From NCBI RefSeq assembly GCF_026239675.1, contig NZ_JAPIVQ010000002.1, positions 434,001-498,000 of the forward strand: a DNA stretch of 64,000 nucleotides. Direction: 5' to 3'. This document shows, piece by piece, positions 26,690-35,428 of the stretch. Origin of the DNA: Pedobacter sp. PLR (GTDB lineage: Bacteria > Bacteroidota > Bacteroidia > Sphingobacteriales > Sphingobacteriaceae). The stretch's first letter is position 1. Each line of letters begins with the position of its first letter. The position numbers and the translations under genes were made by a program. The notes beneath the pieces are model-generated. The model was not told the origin of the DNA and did no database searches. It saw only the letters and a program-made list of their open reading frames with translations.

Positions 26690-27112
26690 ATGTTACAGCC
26701 AAAAAGAACGAAGTTCAGAAAGATGCAAAAAGGCAGGATGAAAGGTTTAGCAACACGTGGTGCTGAATTATCATTCGGGTCTTTCGGGATCAAATCTTTA
26801 GAGTCGACTTGGATTACAAGTCGCCAGATAGAGGCAGCCCGTATTGCGGTAACTCGTTTCATGAAACGTGAAGGCCAGGTGTGGATTAGAATTTTCCCGG
26901 ACAAACCGGTAACTAAGAAACCAGCTGAAGTTCGTATGGGTAAAGGTAAGGGTGCTCCAGAATACTGGGTTGCCGTTGTTAGACCTGGACGTATTATTTT
27001 TGAAGCCGAAGGTGTTCCTTTAGCAGTAGCTAAAGAAGCAATGAGATTAGCGGCTCAGAAATTGCCGATTCAAACAAAATTTGTAGTGCGTAGAGATTAC
27101 GTAGAAGCATAA
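26690..27112 (+). CDS. rplP: 50S ribosomal protein L16
   Basis: A 140-aa uL16 near the A-site. [19 protein letters not shown], the [19 protein letters not shown] block and [17 protein letters not shown] are conserved. The Arg that is hydroxylated in E. coli (before the PxR loop) lies in the middle of the protein; no hydroxylase gene is seen nearby. A 75-nt gap with a hairpin separates it from rpmC. Confidence 0.97.
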   Translation: MLQPKRTKFRKMQKGRMKGLATRGAELSFGSFGIKSLESTWITSRQIEAARIAVTRFMKREGQVWIRIFPDKPVTKKPAEVRMGKGKGAPEYWVAVVRPGRIIFEAEGVPLAVAKEAMRLAAQKLPIQTKFVVRRDYVEA

Positions 27113-27120
27113 AAAAAGTT

Positions 27121-27170
27121 CTTGGGTTCAATGTTGTAAGTAACTTGTTATTACAACCGCTAGACCCAAG
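27121..27170 (+). repeat. Hairpin between rplP and rpmC
   Basis: Outer arms CTTGGGT (27121-27127) and ACCCAAG (27164-27170), and inner arms GTTGTAA (27133-27139) and TTACAAC (27151-27157), with small internal loops. No T-run follows, so it is an intercistronic structure rather than a normal terminator. Confidence 0.65.
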
Positions 27171-27187
27171 GCATTAAAATTAATAAA

Positions 27188-27400
27188 ATGAAGAACTCAG
27201 AAATCACAGGGCTTTCAAAAGAAGAACTAGTAGCCAGGATTGCAGAAGAAACTGAAAATTTAGTAAAGTTGAAATTTGCACATACAATTTCGGCTATTGA
27301 AAATCCTACCCGTATTACTAAGGTAAGAAAAGATATCGCCCGATTAAACACTGAAGTGACGAAGCGCAAATTAGCCGAGTCTGCTACTGAAACAAAATAA
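27188..27400 (+). CDS. rpmC: 50S ribosomal protein L29
   Basis: A 70-aa uL29 near the tunnel exit. It has the typical helical hairpin, with [24 protein letters not shown] and the [19 protein letters not shown] end. It lies in the usual place between rplP and rpsQ, with 13 nt to rpsQ. Confidence 0.95.
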   Translation: MKNSEITGLSKEELVARIAEETENLVKLKFAHTISAIENPTRITKVRKDIARLNTEVTKRKLAESATETK

Positions 27401-27413
27401 CTTTAGAGTCGAA

Positions 27414-27668
27414 ATGGAAAGACAATTAAGAAAAACAAGAACCGGGTTGGTAGTAAGCAACAAAATGGATAAGTCTGTTGTTGTAGCGGTTGAACGTAAA
27501 GTGAAACACCCGATCTATGGTAAGTTTGTTAAAAAAACTACCAAATTTATGGCTCATGACGAGAAAAACGATTGCGGTATTGGTGATACAGTACTGATCA
27601 TGGAGACTCGTCCGCTGAGTAAGAATAAGAACTGGAGATTAGTGGAAATTTTAGAAAGAGCTAAATAA
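27414..27668 (+). CDS. rpsQ: 30S ribosomal protein S17
   Basis: An 84-aa uS17, a primary 16S rRNA binder. [37 protein letters not shown] and the [16 protein letters not shown] end are typical. rplN begins 1 nt after its stop. Confidence 0.96.
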   Translation: MERQLRKTRTGLVVSNKMDKSVVVAVERKVKHPIYGKFVKKTTKFMAHDEKNDCGIGDTVLIMETRPLSKNKNWRLVEILERAK

Positions 27669-27669
27669 C

Positions 27670-28038
27670 ATGGTACAACAGGAATCAAGATTAAACGTAG
27701 CCGACAATAGCGGCGCTAAAGAAGTATTGGTTATCCGTGTGCTTGGTGGTACTGGAAAGAGATACGCTTCTATTGGTGACAAAATCGTTGTAACCGTTAA
27801 AAGCGCGTTGCCTTCTGGTAACATCAAGAAAGGAACAGTTTCTAAAGCAGTAGTTGTAAGAACGAGAAAAGAGATCAGACGTAAAGATGGTTCTTACATC
27901 CGTTTCGACGACAATGCAGCAGTATTATTAAATGCACAAGATGAGCCGCGTGGTACACGTATTTTCGGCCCGGTAGCAAGAGAACTGCGTGAAAAACAAT
28001 TCATGAAAATTGTGTCATTAGCACCGGAGGTATTATAA
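27670..28038 (+). CDS. rplN: 50S ribosomal protein L14
   Basis: A 122-aa uL14 at the subunit interface. [39 protein letters not shown] and [16 protein letters not shown] are conserved, and the length is standard. The last codons contain a GGAGG sequence placed 9 nt before the rplX start. Confidence 0.97.
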   Translation: MVQQESRLNVADNSGAKEVLVIRVLGGTGKRYASIGDKIVVTVKSALPSGNIKKGTVSKAVVVRTRKEIRRKDGSYIRFDDNAAVLLNAQDEPRGTRIFGPVARELREKQFMKIVSLAPEVL

Positions 28039-28039
28039 A

Positions 28040-28378
28040 ATGAAAAATAAAGTAACTACACCAAAGATTAAAATCCGTAAAGGAGATTTAGTAAAGGTAA
28101 TCGCTGGCGATTCAAGAGGCCAACAAGGCACAGTGCTTTCTGTATTAATTACTAAAAGCAGAATTCTTGTAGAAGGTGTGAACCTTGTATCAAAACATAC
28201 AAAACCAAATGCTGCTAATCCAAACGGAGGTATCATTAAAAAAGAGGCTGCTCTTCATATTTCTAACGTAGCATTAGTTGATCCTAAAACAGGTGCAACT
28301 ACTCGCGTTGGCAGAAAGCTTAATGCTGATGGGAAATTAGTTAGGGTTAGTAAAAAATCAGGAGAGGAGATCAAATAA
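28040..28378 (+). CDS. rplX: 50S ribosomal protein L24
   Basis: A 112-aa uL24, an assembly initiator near the tunnel exit. The KOW motif is [20 protein letters not shown] and the later [20 protein letters not shown] is typical. Its stop overlaps the rplE start by one base (TAATG), and an AGGAGAGGAG stretch 8 nt before that ATG may act as ribosome binding site. Confidence 0.97.
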   Translation: MKNKVTTPKIKIRKGDLVKVIAGDSRGQQGTVLSVLITKSRILVEGVNLVSKHTKPNAANPNGGIIKKEAALHISNVALVDPKTGATTRVGRKLNADGKLVRVSKKSGEEIK

Positions 28379-28947
28379 TGACTTACGTACCAAGATTAAA
28401 AAGTAAATATAAAGAGGAAATCGTAGCTGCACTTAAAGATAAGTTCAACTATAAAAGCGTTATGCAGGTTCCTAAGTTAGAGAAAATCGCGATCAACCAG
28501 GGTGTTGGACGTTTCTCTGTAACTGACAAGAAGATCATGGACTCCTCTATTTTAGAGATGAGCACAATCGCTGGTCAGCAAGCAGTAGGCGCTAAGTCTA
28601 AAAAAGATATCTCAAACTTTAAATTACGTAAAGGTATGCCAGTTGGTGTACGTGTTACTTTACGTGACAACAACATGTATGAGTTTTTAGATCGTTTAAT
28701 TTCTGTAGCTTTACCTCGTATCCGTGATTTCAAAGGTATCAATGATAAAGGTTTTGATGGAAAAGGTAACTACACATTAGGTATTACTGAACAAATCATC
28801 TTCCCAGAGATCAACATCGACAAAATCAGCAAGATTTTAGGTATGGATATTACATTTGTTACTAGTGCATCTACTGATGTTGAAGCATTAGAACTTTTAA
28901 AGCAATTCGGATTACCATTTAAAAACCAAATTAATACAAATTCATAA
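28378..28947 (+). CDS. rplE: 50S ribosomal protein L5
   Basis: A 189-aa uL5 that carries 5S rRNA and contacts P-site t[17 protein letters not shown] near the N-terminus, [23 protein letters not shown] and FPEINIDKI are signature segments. TAATG overlap with rpsN. The length is about 10 residues over E. coli, as is common in Bacteroidetes. Confidence 0.97.
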   Translation: MTYVPRLKSKYKEEIVAALKDKFNYKSVMQVPKLEKIAINQGVGRFSVTDKKIMDSSILEMSTIAGQQAVGAKSKKDISNFKLRKGMPVGVRVTLRDNNMYEFLDRLISVALPRIRDFKGINDKGFDGKGNYTLGITEQIIFPEINIDKISKILGMDITFVTSASTDVEALELLKQFGLPFKNQINTNS

Positions 28948-29216
28948 TGGCAAAAGAAGGTGTAAAAGCTCGCGAAATTAAGCGCCAAAAATTGGTAGCT
29001 AAGTATGCTGACAAACGTGCAGAACTTAAAGCTGCCGGTGATTATGAAGGATTAGATAAGTTACCAAAAAACTCATCTGCAGTACGTTTACACAATCGTT
29101 GTAAATTAACTGGACGTCCTCGTGGTTACATGCGTACTTTCGGTATATCAAGGGTATTGTTCCGCGATATGGCATTAGCAGGTAAAATCCCTGGAGTAAG
29201 AAAAGCAAGCTGGTAA
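28947..29216 (+). CDS. rpsN: 30S ribosomal protein S14, zinc-independent form
   Basis: An 89-aa uS14 of the long, zinc-free type: the CxxC-x12-CxxC ribbon of the short form is absent and only one Cys (in [13 protein letters not shown]) is present. The C-terminal [22 protein letters not shown] is canonical. A 114-nt gap, unusually long for this cluster, separates it from rpsH. Confidence 0.97.
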   Translation: MAKEGVKAREIKRQKLVAKYADKRAELKAAGDYEGLDKLPKNSSAVRLHNRCKLTGRPRGYMRTFGISRVLFRDMALAGKIPGVRKASW

Positions 29217-29330
29217 AACAGCTTTCTTTATGCTGAGGGCTCAGTCCCAAGGCTAGAAACAAAAAAATTAACCGATGGAAGGTCGTCCCGAATGAAATAG
29301 GAAGGAAACCACCGTCACAATAAAATAAAA
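29217..29330 (+). promoter_or_regulatory. Structured spacer between rpsN and rpsH
   Basis: The spacer holds no coding region. A hairpin AAGCTG (29207-29212) with CAGCTT (29219-29224) straddles the rpsN stop codon. CTGAG (29233-29237) and CTCAG (29240-29244) form a second inverted repeat. A purine-rich segment leads to the rpsH ATG. In E. coli the S8 protein controls the spc operon by binding an rRNA-like hairpin, but no S8 site could be recognised here. Confidence 0.35.
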
Positions 29331-29729
29331 ATGAATACAGATCCAATAGCAGATTATCTTACAAGAGTAAGAAATGCCATCAAGGCAAATCACAGAATTG
29401 TAGAAATTCCTGCATCAAATCTTAAAAAAGAAATCACTAAAGTTCTTTTTGACAAAGGTTACATTGCTAACTACAAGTTTGAAGATACTACGGTTCAGGG
29501 AACAATTAAAATCGCTTTGAAATACAATGCGATCACTAAAATTCCTGCAATCCGTACATTAACCCGTATCAGCAAACCAGGTTTAAGGCAATATGCCGGC
29601 GTAGAAAATATGCCAAGAGTATTAAACGGTTTAGGTATTGCAATCTTGTCTACATCTAAAGGTGTTATGACTGATAAAGAAGCAGCCAGACTGAACATTG
29701 GTGGCGAAGTTTTGTGTCACGTTTATTAA
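29331..29729 (+). CDS. rpsH: 30S ribosomal protein S8
   Basis: A 132-aa uS8, a primary binder of the 16S central domain. MNTDPIADYLTRVRNAI is the classic opening, with LRQYAGVENMPRVLNGLGIAILSTSKGVMTD split around a conserved Gly-rich loop, and GGEVLCHVY at the end. Normal length. A full AGGAGG site for rplF follows its stop codon. Confidence 0.97.
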   Translation: MNTDPIADYLTRVRNAIKANHRIVEIPASNLKKEITKVLFDKGYIANYKFEDTTVQGTIKIALKYNAITKIPAIRTLTRISKPGLRQYAGVENMPRVLNGLGIAILSTSKGVMTDKEAARLNIGGEVLCHVY

Positions 29730-29733
29730 TTAA

Positions 29734-29739
29734 AGGAGG
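29734..29739 (+). promoter_or_regulatory. Full Shine-Dalgarno site before rplF
   Basis: AGGAGG lies 8 nt before the rplF ATG, the same spacing as in the rpsG site at 17529-17534. Confidence 0.7.
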
Positions 29740-29747
29740 ATAACAAA

Positions 29748-30305
29748 ATGTCAAGAATAGGAAAAGCCCCAATTAATGTACCTTCAGGTGTAACAATTAC
29801 TGTATCTAACGATAACGTAGTAACTGTTAAAGGACCAAAAGGAGAGTTGACTCAAGCAGTTGATACTGATATCACTGTTAGTCAGGAAGATGGCGTAGTT
29901 ACTGTAACTCGTCCCTCAGAACAGAAAAGACACAAAGCTTTACACGGTTTATACCGTTCATTGCTAAACAATATGGTTATTGGTGTTACAGAAGGTTATA
30001 AAATTTCTCAGGAATTAGTAGGTGTTGGTTACCGTGCTACAAACACAGGAAACACTTTAGACTTAGTTCTGGGTTATTCTCACCACTATGTATTCCAATT
30101 GCCGGAAGAAATTAAAGTAACAACAACCTCTGAAAAAGGTCAGACTCCTAAAATCATTTTAGAAAGTATTGACAAACAATTGATCGGTCAGGTAGCAGCA
30201 AAAATCCGCTCGTTACGTACTCCTGAGCCATACAAAGGTAAAGGTATCAAGTTTGTAGGTGAAGTGTTAAGAAGAAAAGCAGGTAAATCAGCTTCTAAAA
30301 AATAA
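29748..30305 (+). CDS. rplF: 50S ribosomal protein L6
   Basis: A 185-aa uL6 at the factor-binding region. [28 protein letters not shown], the [12 protein letters not shown] turn and the C-terminal [23 protein letters not shown] are split over the two duplicated domains. Preceded by a complete Shine-Dalgarno; rplR follows after 5 nt. Confidence 0.97.
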   Translation: MSRIGKAPINVPSGVTITVSNDNVVTVKGPKGELTQAVDTDITVSQEDGVVTVTRPSEQKRHKALHGLYRSLLNNMVIGVTEGYKISQELVGVGYRATNTGNTLDLVLGYSHHYVFQLPEEIKVTTTSEKGQTPKIILESIDKQLIGQVAAKIRSLRTPEPYKGKGIKFVGEVLRRKAGKSASKK

Positions 30306-30310
30306 TCAAA

Positions 30311-30664
30311 ATGGCAGGAAAAAAATTATCTCGTAGAGATCGTATAAAAAAGGGAATCAGAAAAAGATTAACAGGTTCTGAAAGCCGTCCACGTCTATCG
30401 GTATATAGAAGCAATAAAGGAATTTATGCTCAAATCATTAACGACGTAACCGGTAATACAATTGTATCAGCTTCGTCTTTGTCAAAAGACTTTTCTGGAA
30501 CTGGAAACAAATCTGAACAATCAGTAGCTGTAGGTAAATTAGTAGCTGAAAAAGCTATTGCAGCTGGGATTAAAGAAGTAGTTTTCGACAGAAATGGTTA
30601 TTTGTACCATGGACGTGTTAAGTCGTTGGCAGAAGGTGCCCGCGAAGCTGGTTTAGTATTTTAA
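30311..30664 (+). CDS. rplR: 50S ribosomal protein L18
   Basis: A 117-aa uL18, a 5S rRNA binder. [35 protein letters not shown] and the closing [24 protein letters not shown] are typical; the family's usual length. rpsE follows after 18 nt. Confidence 0.97.
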   Translation: MAGKKLSRRDRIKKGIRKRLTGSESRPRLSVYRSNKGIYAQIINDVTGNTIVSASSLSKDFSGTGNKSEQSVAVGKLVAEKAIAAGIKEVVFDRNGYLYHGRVKSLAEGAREAGLVF

Positions 30665-30682
30665 TCTGAAAATAGGATAAGA

Positions 30683-31201
30683 ATGTCAACTATCAATATA
30701 AAAAGAGTTAAGACTAGCGAGATCGAATTAAAAGATCGTTTAGTTAGCATACAACGTGTTGCCAAAGTAACCAAAGGTGGACGTACTTTCAGCTTCTCAG
30801 CCATTGTGGTTGTTGGAGATGAAAACGGAATCGTAGGTTACGGATTAGGTAAAGCAAAAGAGGTAACTGAAGCAATTGCTAAAGGTATCGATGATGCTAA
30901 AAAGAACTTGGTAAAAGTTCCTCTGTTAAACGGTACTGTTCCTCATGAGCAAATCGGTAAATTCTCTGGTGGTTTTGTATTAATCAAACCAGCGGCAGTA
31001 GGTACAGGTGTTATTGCTGGTGGTGCAATGCGTGCTGTATTAGAGAGTGCTGGTGTACACAATGTATTGGCAAAGTCTAAAGGTTCATCAAATCCTCACA
31101 ACGTGGTAAAAGCAACAGTAGATGCTTTAACTAAGATGCGTGATGCTTATACCATCGCACAACAACGTGGTATTGATTTAAATAAAGTTTTTAACGGATA
31201 A
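30683..31201 (+). CDS. rpsE: 30S ribosomal protein S5
   Basis: A 172-aa uS5 of the decoding and mRNA-entry region. [21 protein letters not shown], then [17 protein letters not shown] and the second-domain [22 protein letters not shown], are all present. No obvious spectinomycin-type deletion in the N-terminal loop. rpmD starts 4 nt after the stop. Confidence 0.97.
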   Translation: MSTINIKRVKTSEIELKDRLVSIQRVAKVTKGGRTFSFSAIVVVGDENGIVGYGLGKAKEVTEAIAKGIDDAKKNLVKVPLLNGTVPHEQIGKFSGGFVLIKPAAVGTGVIAGGAMRAVLESAGVHNVLAKSKGSSNPHNVVKATVDALTKMRDAYTIAQQRGIDLNKVFNG

Positions 31202-31205
31202 TATT

Positions 31206-31385
31206 ATGGCTAAGATCAAAATAACCCAGATAAAAAGCATTATCGATAGAAGCGAACGCCAAAAAAGAACGATGAAAGCATTAGGTTTAACTAAAATGAA
31301 CCAAAGTGTAGAAGTGGAAGCTAACGCTGCCATCATCGGAATGGTGAGAAAAGTGAATCACTTAGTTGCTATAGAGAGTATATAA
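31206..31385 (+). CDS. rpmD: 50S ribosomal protein L30
   Basis: A 59-codon gene with start ATG at 31206 and stop TAA at 31383-31385. The product begins MAKIKITQIKSIID, then has RSERQKRTMKALGLTKMNQS and VEANAAIIGMVRKVNHL, a textbook uL30. It sits in the normal place between rpsE and rplO. A long hairpin begins 3 nt after its stop codon. Confidence 0.96.
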   Translation: MAKIKITQIKSIIDRSERQKRTMKALGLTKMNQSVEVEANAAIIGMVRKVNHLVAIESI

Positions 31386-31388
31386 ATT

Positions 31389-31437
31389 TTTAAAGGTTGT
31401 AAATGTGGTTTATATAATTACATTTGCAACCTTTAAA
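31389..31437 (+). promoter_or_regulatory. rplO promoter embedded in an 18-bp inverted repeat
   Basis: Arms 31389-31406 and 31420-31437 pair over 18 nt with one T-G mismatch around a 13-nt loop. The left arm contains TTG (31397-31399) and the right arm begins within TACATTTG (31419-31426). The distance is 19 nt, an ideal Bacteroidetes promoter. The same sequence can therefore be a promoter in DNA and a stable hairpin in rpmD-rplO read-through RNA. Transcripts starting here would begin near 31431. Confidence 0.7.
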
Positions 31438-31494
31438 TATGTTTAACCGTTGTCCCTGATTAGTGAAAGCGAAGGGCAACATAAGTTTCAAAAA

Positions 31495-31941
31495 ATGAAC
31501 TTAAGTAATCTGAAACCTGCAAAAGGTTCTACAAAGAATGTTAAGAGAATTGGTCGTGGTACCGGTTCTGGACGTGGCGGAACATCGACACGTGGTCACA
31601 AAGGTGCTGGATCTCGTTCTGGTCACAAAACTAAAATTGGTTTTGAAGGTGGTCAGATGCCATTGCAACGTCGCGTACCTAAGGTTGGTTTCAAACCTAT
31701 CAACCGTGTAGAATACGTAAGTGTAAACTTAGACGTAATTCAAGCATTAGCTGAGAAATTTAACTATACTACGATTGATTTTGCTACATTGCAAAACCAT
31801 GGTTTAGCTCACAAAAATGACCTGGTAAAAGTACTTGGCCGTGGTGAAGTTAAATCTAAGTTAGAAATCAAAGCTCATGGCTTTTCTGCTACTGCACAAC
31901 AAGCTATTGAGGCTGTTGGAGGCTCAATCGAAAAATTGTAA
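31495..31941 (+). CDS. rplO: 50S ribosomal protein L15
   Basis: A 148-aa uL15. [14 protein letters not shown], the Gly/Arg-rich [20 protein letters not shown], and [16 protein letters not shown] are the family hallmarks. An in-frame extension to 31450 is rejected because homologues begin MNLSNL. It has its own promoter, 13 nt before secY. Confidence 0.96.
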   Translation: MNLSNLKPAKGSTKNVKRIGRGTGSGRGGTSTRGHKGAGSRSGHKTKIGFEGGQMPLQRRVPKVGFKPINRVEYVSVNLDVIQALAEKFNYTTIDFATLQNHGLAHKNDLVKVLGRGEVKSKLEIKAHGFSATAQQAIEAVGGSIEKL

Positions 31942-31954
31942 TTAATTGTAATTA

Positions 31955-33292
31955 ATGAAGAAGCTGTTTACTACTTTAAGTAATATTTGGAAAATTCAAG
32001 AATTGAAAGAGCGTATTGTATTTACGCTCATGATTCTTTTGGTTTATAGATTTGTATCTCATGTGGTGCTACCAGGTGTTGACGCAACTCTTTTAGGCAA
32101 TAATGAAAAGTCTGGTCTTTTAGGTCTCTTGGATATGTTTGCCGGAGGTTCGTTTTCACGGGTATCTATCCTTGCCTTGGGTGTTATGCCTTATATTTCT
32201 GCCTCAATTGTAGTTCAGCTATTAGGTATTGCTGTTCCTTCATTCCAGAAAATGCAAAAGGAGGGTGAAAGTGGCAGGAAGAAACTAAATCAGATTACAC
32301 GTTATCTAACCGTAGCCATTACCGCCGTTCAGGCAGTTGGTTATGTTAAAACACAGGTTCCTACAGAAGCAATCGTAATTGATCACGGCTTATTTTATGT
32401 GATGGCAACATTCGTGTTGGCAGCAGGTACTTTATTTGTGATGTGGTTGGGTGAGAAAATCACCGATAAAGGTATTGGAAATGGTATTTCACTAATCATT
32501 ATGGTTGGTATTATCGCCAGATTGCCAATCGCTTTATACCAGGAGGTTACTTCAAGGTTCGTCGGAGAGGGAGGCTTAATTGCCCTTGTTCTTGAGATTG
32601 TGGCTTTATTTGCTGTAGTGATGTTTACCATCATGATTGTTCAGGGTGTACGTAAAGTGCCGGTTCAATACGCAAAAAGGATTGTTGGTAACAGACAGTT
32701 TGGTGGGGTAAGACAGTATATTCCTTTAAAAGTGAATGCTGCCGGTGTAATGCCGATCATCTTTGCTCAGGCATTGATGTTTATCCCTGGATTCATTCCT
32801 CAGTTCTTTCCTTCTTTACAGAACACCTGGTTGATTCAGTTCAGTGACTATACTTCATTAGCGTATAGCTTAACTTTTGGATTTTTAATTATTGCATTTA
32901 CATTCTTTTATACTGCAATTACCGTTAACCCTACACAAATGTCGGACGACATGAAGAAGAACGGTGGATTCATTCCTGGTATCAAACCAGGTCTGGCTAC
33001 CTCAAGCTTCATAGATGATGTAATTTCGAAGATCACCTTCCCTGGTGCTGTTTTCCTTGCCATCATTGCAGTACTTCCTTCAGTAGCAGTTAAATTCGGT
33101 ATCAAGTCAGAATTCGCCCATTTCTATGGTGGAACTTCTTTGTTGATCCTGGTAGGTGTGGTATTAGATACTTTGCAACAAATTGAAAGTTATTTGTTAA
33201 TGCGTCATTATGATGGTTTAATGAAAACAGGTAGAGTTACCGGTCGCACAGGAATTCCTGCTGCAACAACTGGTAGCAACGCAGTGATCTAA
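31955..33292 (+). CDS. secY: Protein translocase subunit SecY
   Basis: A 445-aa channel subunit of the Sec translocon, with ten predicted membrane helices. LKERIVFTLMILLVYR marks the first helix, the LLDMFAGGSFSRVSILALGVMPYISA region follows the plug, and the cytosolic loop has QYAKRIVGNRQ. The C-terminal cytoplasmic tail is normal. Encoded in the spc operon as in most bacteria and 8 nt before map. Confidence 0.97.
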   Translation: MKKLFTTLSNIWKIQELKERIVFTLMILLVYRFVSHVVLPGVDATLLGNNEKSGLLGLLDMFAGGSFSRVSILALGVMPYISASIVVQLLGIAVPSFQKMQKEGESGRKKLNQITRYLTVAITAVQAVGYVKTQVPTEAIVIDHGLFYVMATFVLAAGTLFVMWLGEKITDKGIGNGISLIIMVGIIARLPIALYQEVTSRFVGEGGLIALVLEIVALFAVVMFTIMIVQGVRKVPVQYAKRIVGNRQFGGVRQYIPLKVNAAGVMPIIFAQALMFIPGFIPQFFPSLQNTWLIQFSDYTSLAYSLTFGFLIIAFTFFYTAITVNPTQMSDDMKKNGGFIPGIKPGLATSSFIDDVISKITFPGAVFLAIIAVLPSVAVKFGIKSEFAHFYGGTSLLILVGVVLDTLQQIESYLLMRHYDGLMKTGRVTGRTGIPAATTGSNAVI

Positions 33293-33300
33293 AATATAGT

Positions 33301-34086
33301 ATGTCTAAGATCTATTACAAATCTCCTGAGGAGATCGAGTTAATAAGAGAAAGTTCTTTACTTGTATCTAAAACTTTGGCTGAAGTAGCTAAAGTGATTG
33401 GTCCGGGCATCACTACAAAAAAATTGAATGACCTGGCTGAAACGTTTATTAAAGACCACGGAGCAATCCCGGCTTTTTTAAACTATAACGGCTTCCCGTA
33501 TTCACTATGTATTTCGCCAAATGAGCAGGTTGTTCATGGCTTTCCAGGTGAATATGTGATACAGGAGGGGGACTTGATCTCTGTTGACTGTGGGGTCATT
33601 CTAAATAAATACTTTGGCGATTCAGCCTATACTTTTTCGATTGGAGAAGTAGACGCGGAAAAGCAGAAGTTAGTAGAGGTGACTAAAGAGTGTTTAAGAC
33701 TTGCCATAGAGAAGGCTGTCGTAGGATCAAGGATCGGAGACGTAGGCTATGCTGTACAGGCGCATGCGGAGGCGAATGGATTTGGTGTAGTGAAGGAATT
33801 AGTAGGTCACGGAGTCGGCGTTCAATTGCATGAAAAACCTGAAGTACCAAATTACGGTAAACGCGGGATTGGAATTAAACTGGAAGAGGGAATGGTGATC
33901 GCTATAGAGCCTATGATCAATGCAGGTACAGCGGGTGTTAAGTTCTGGTCAGACGGCTGGACAGTAACCAGTAAGGACAATAGGCCATCAGCTCATTTTG
34001 AGCATACGGTGGCAGTTAAAAAGGGTAATGCAGATGTTTTATCGACTTTTTCAGTTATTGAAGAAGTTTTAAATAAAAAAAAGTAA
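33301..34086 (+). CDS. map: Methionine aminopeptidase, type I
   Basis: A 261-aa cytosolic enzyme that removes the N-terminal Met from nascent chains. The di-metal site residues are visible: Asp in ISVDCGVILN, Asp in FGDSAYTFS, His in GHGVGVQLHEKP, Glu in AIEPMIN and Glu in HFEHTVAV. No N-terminal zinc-finger extension, so it is type Ia. It lies between secY and infA; 71 nt with a promoter-like element separate it from infA. Confidence 0.97.
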   Translation: MSKIYYKSPEEIELIRESSLLVSKTLAEVAKVIGPGITTKKLNDLAETFIKDHGAIPAFLNYNGFPYSLCISPNEQVVHGFPGEYVIQEGDLISVDCGVILNKYFGDSAYTFSIGEVDAEKQKLVEVTKECLRLAIEKAVVGSRIGDVGYAVQAHAEANGFGVVKELVGHGVGVQLHEKPEVPNYGKRGIGIKLEEGMVIAIEPMINAGTAGVKFWSDGWTVTSKDNRPSAHFEHTVAVKKGNADVLSTFSVIEEVLNKKK

Positions 34087-34115
34087 TTTATTAAATTTTT
34101 TTATTTAATTTTGCA

Positions 34116-34123
34116 ACCCTGTT
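34116..34123 (+). promoter_or_regulatory. Possible -7 box before infA
   Basis: TAATTTTG fits the -7 consensus and is followed by a 34-nt leader to the infA ATG. No TTG is seen 19 nt upstream, so the promoter is weaker evidence than those with both elements. Confidence 0.4.
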
Positions 34124-34157
34124 TAGTAGCAGCTAATTAAGTAAATATCAATATTAT

Positions 34158-34376
34158 ATGGCTAAACAAGCCTCAATTGAACAAGACGGTGTAATAAGAG
34201 AAGCACTATCCAATGCCATGTTCCGGGTGGAACTAGAGAATGGTCATGAGATAATAGCTCATATTTCGGGTAAAATGAGGATGCACTACATCAAAATTTT
34301 ACCTGGAGACAAAGTCAAATTAGAGATGTCGCCTTACGATTTATCAAAGGGCAGGATTACTTATAGATATAAATAA
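34158..34376 (+). CDS. infA: Translation initiation factor IF-1
   Basis: A 72-aa OB-fold protein occupying the ribosomal A-site during initiation. [40 protein letters not shown] and the closing GRITYRYK are canonical. rpmJ begins 1 nt after its stop codon. Confidence 0.97.
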   Translation: MAKQASIEQDGVIREALSNAMFRVELENGHEIIAHISGKMRMHYIKILPGDKVKLEMSPYDLSKGRITYRYK

Positions 34377-34377
34377 A

Positions 34378-34494
34378 ATGAAAGTTAGGTCATCAATTAA
34401 AAAACGTAGCGCTGATTGCAAGATTATTCGTCGTAAAGGTAAACTTTTCGTGATTAACAAGAAAAATCCAAAATATAAGCAACGTCAAGGTTAA
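34378..34494 (+). CDS. rpmJ: 50S ribosomal protein L36, zinc-free form
   Basis: A 38-codon gene with start ATG 1 nt after the infA stop and stop TAA at 34492-34494. The protein reads [20 protein letters not shown] and ends PKYKQRQG, clearly bL36. Of the four zinc ligands of the classical form (three Cys, one His) only one Cys remains, and the His position is Tyr. It is therefore a zinc-independent version. Confidence 0.95.
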   Translation: MKVRSSIKKRSADCKIIRRKGKLFVINKKNPKYKQRQG

Positions 34495-34514
34495 GAAATT
34501 ATTGATTGTGATGA

Positions 34515-34541
34515 AGATTGAATGTACAGGATACTCAATCT
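34515..34541 (+). repeat. Hairpin between rpmJ and rpsM
   Basis: AGATTGA (34515-34521) pairs with TCAATCT (34535-34541) around a 13-nt loop. No T-run follows. Confidence 0.45.
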
Positions 34542-34575
34542 CGTTCATTCAGTTAATCAAACATTTAGTACAAAT

Positions 34576-34953
34576 ATGGCAAGGATATCAGGTATTGATT
34601 TACCAAGAAACAAAAGAGGCGAAATTGGTCTAACATACATCTTCGGAGTAGGTAGATCAACTGCTCAACGTATTTTAACGGAAGCAGGTATCGATTTTAA
34701 CAAGAAAGTACAGGATTGGTCTGACGATGAGTTGTCGGCTATTCGTACCATCATCAACGACGGCGTAAAAGTAGAAGGTGCTTTACGTTCAGAAGTTCAG
34801 TTGAACATTAAACGTTTAATGGATATCGGTTGTTACCGTGGATTACGTCACAGAAAAGGTTTGCCGGTACGTGGACAACGTACTAAAAACAACTCTCGTA
34901 CACGTAAAGGCAAGAGAAAAACAGTTGCTAACAAGAAAAAAGCTACTAAATAA
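34576..34953 (+). CDS. rpsM: 30S ribosomal protein S13
   Basis: A 125-aa uS13 of the 30S head that bridges to the large subunit. [21 protein letters not shown] opens the protein, and [22 protein letters not shown] with the basic tail [13 protein letters not shown] closes it. An 18-codon upstream extension is rejected by comparison with homologues. rpsK follows after 21 nt. Confidence 0.96.
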   Translation: MARISGIDLPRNKRGEIGLTYIFGVGRSTAQRILTEAGIDFNKKVQDWSDDELSAIRTIINDGVKVEGALRSEVQLNIKRLMDIGCYRGLRHRKGLPVRGQRTKNNSRTRKGKRKTVANKKKATK

Positions 34954-34974
34954 AATTAGTACTGAATAAGAATT

Positions 34975-35364
34975 ATGGCTAAGAGTAAAAAAGTTACCAA
35001 AAAGCGTATTGTTGTTATTGAACCTGTTGGTCAGGCGCACATCAATGCTACTTTTAACAATATCATTGTTACTTTAACAAATAACAACGGTCAAACTATT
35101 TCATGGTCTTCTGCAGGTAAAATGGGATTCAAGGGTTCTAAAAAGAACACTCCTTATGCAGCAGGTCAAGCAGCATCTGATTGCGGTAAAGTAGCATTTG
35201 ACTTAGGTCTTCGTAAAGTAGAAGTTTTTGTTAAAGGTCCAGGTTCAGGTCGTGAGTCAGCAATTAGAACATTGCAGATTTCAGGTATCGAAGTAACCTC
35301 TATCAAAGATATCACTCCGCTTCCGCACAACGGTTGTCGTCCTCCTAAAAAGAGAAGAGTTTAA
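34975..35364 (+). CDS. rpsK: 30S ribosomal protein S11
   Basis: A 129-aa uS11 of the 30S platform. [39 protein letters not shown] and the closing [18 protein letters not shown] are canonical. A 64-nt gap with a hairpin separates it from rpsD. Confidence 0.97.
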   Translation: MAKSKKVTKKRIVVIEPVGQAHINATFNNIIVTLTNNNGQTISWSSAGKMGFKGSKKNTPYAAGQAASDCGKVAFDLGLRKVEVFVKGPGSGRESAIRTLQISGIEVTSIKDITPLPHNGCRPPKKRRV

Positions 35365-35373
35365 TTATTAATT

Positions 35374-35418
35374 TTTAAAGCTAAGAGTCTGTAGCTTAAG
35401 GCTACACGATACTTTAAA
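35374..35418 (+). repeat. Hairpin between rpsK and rpsD
   Basis: Inner arms TGTAGC (35390-35395) and GCTACA (35401-35406) with a TTAAG loop, and outer arms TTTAAAG (35374-35380) and CTTTAAA (35412-35418), all perfect. No T-run follows the structure. Confidence 0.6.
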
Positions 35419-35428
35419 TCAAAGAACA

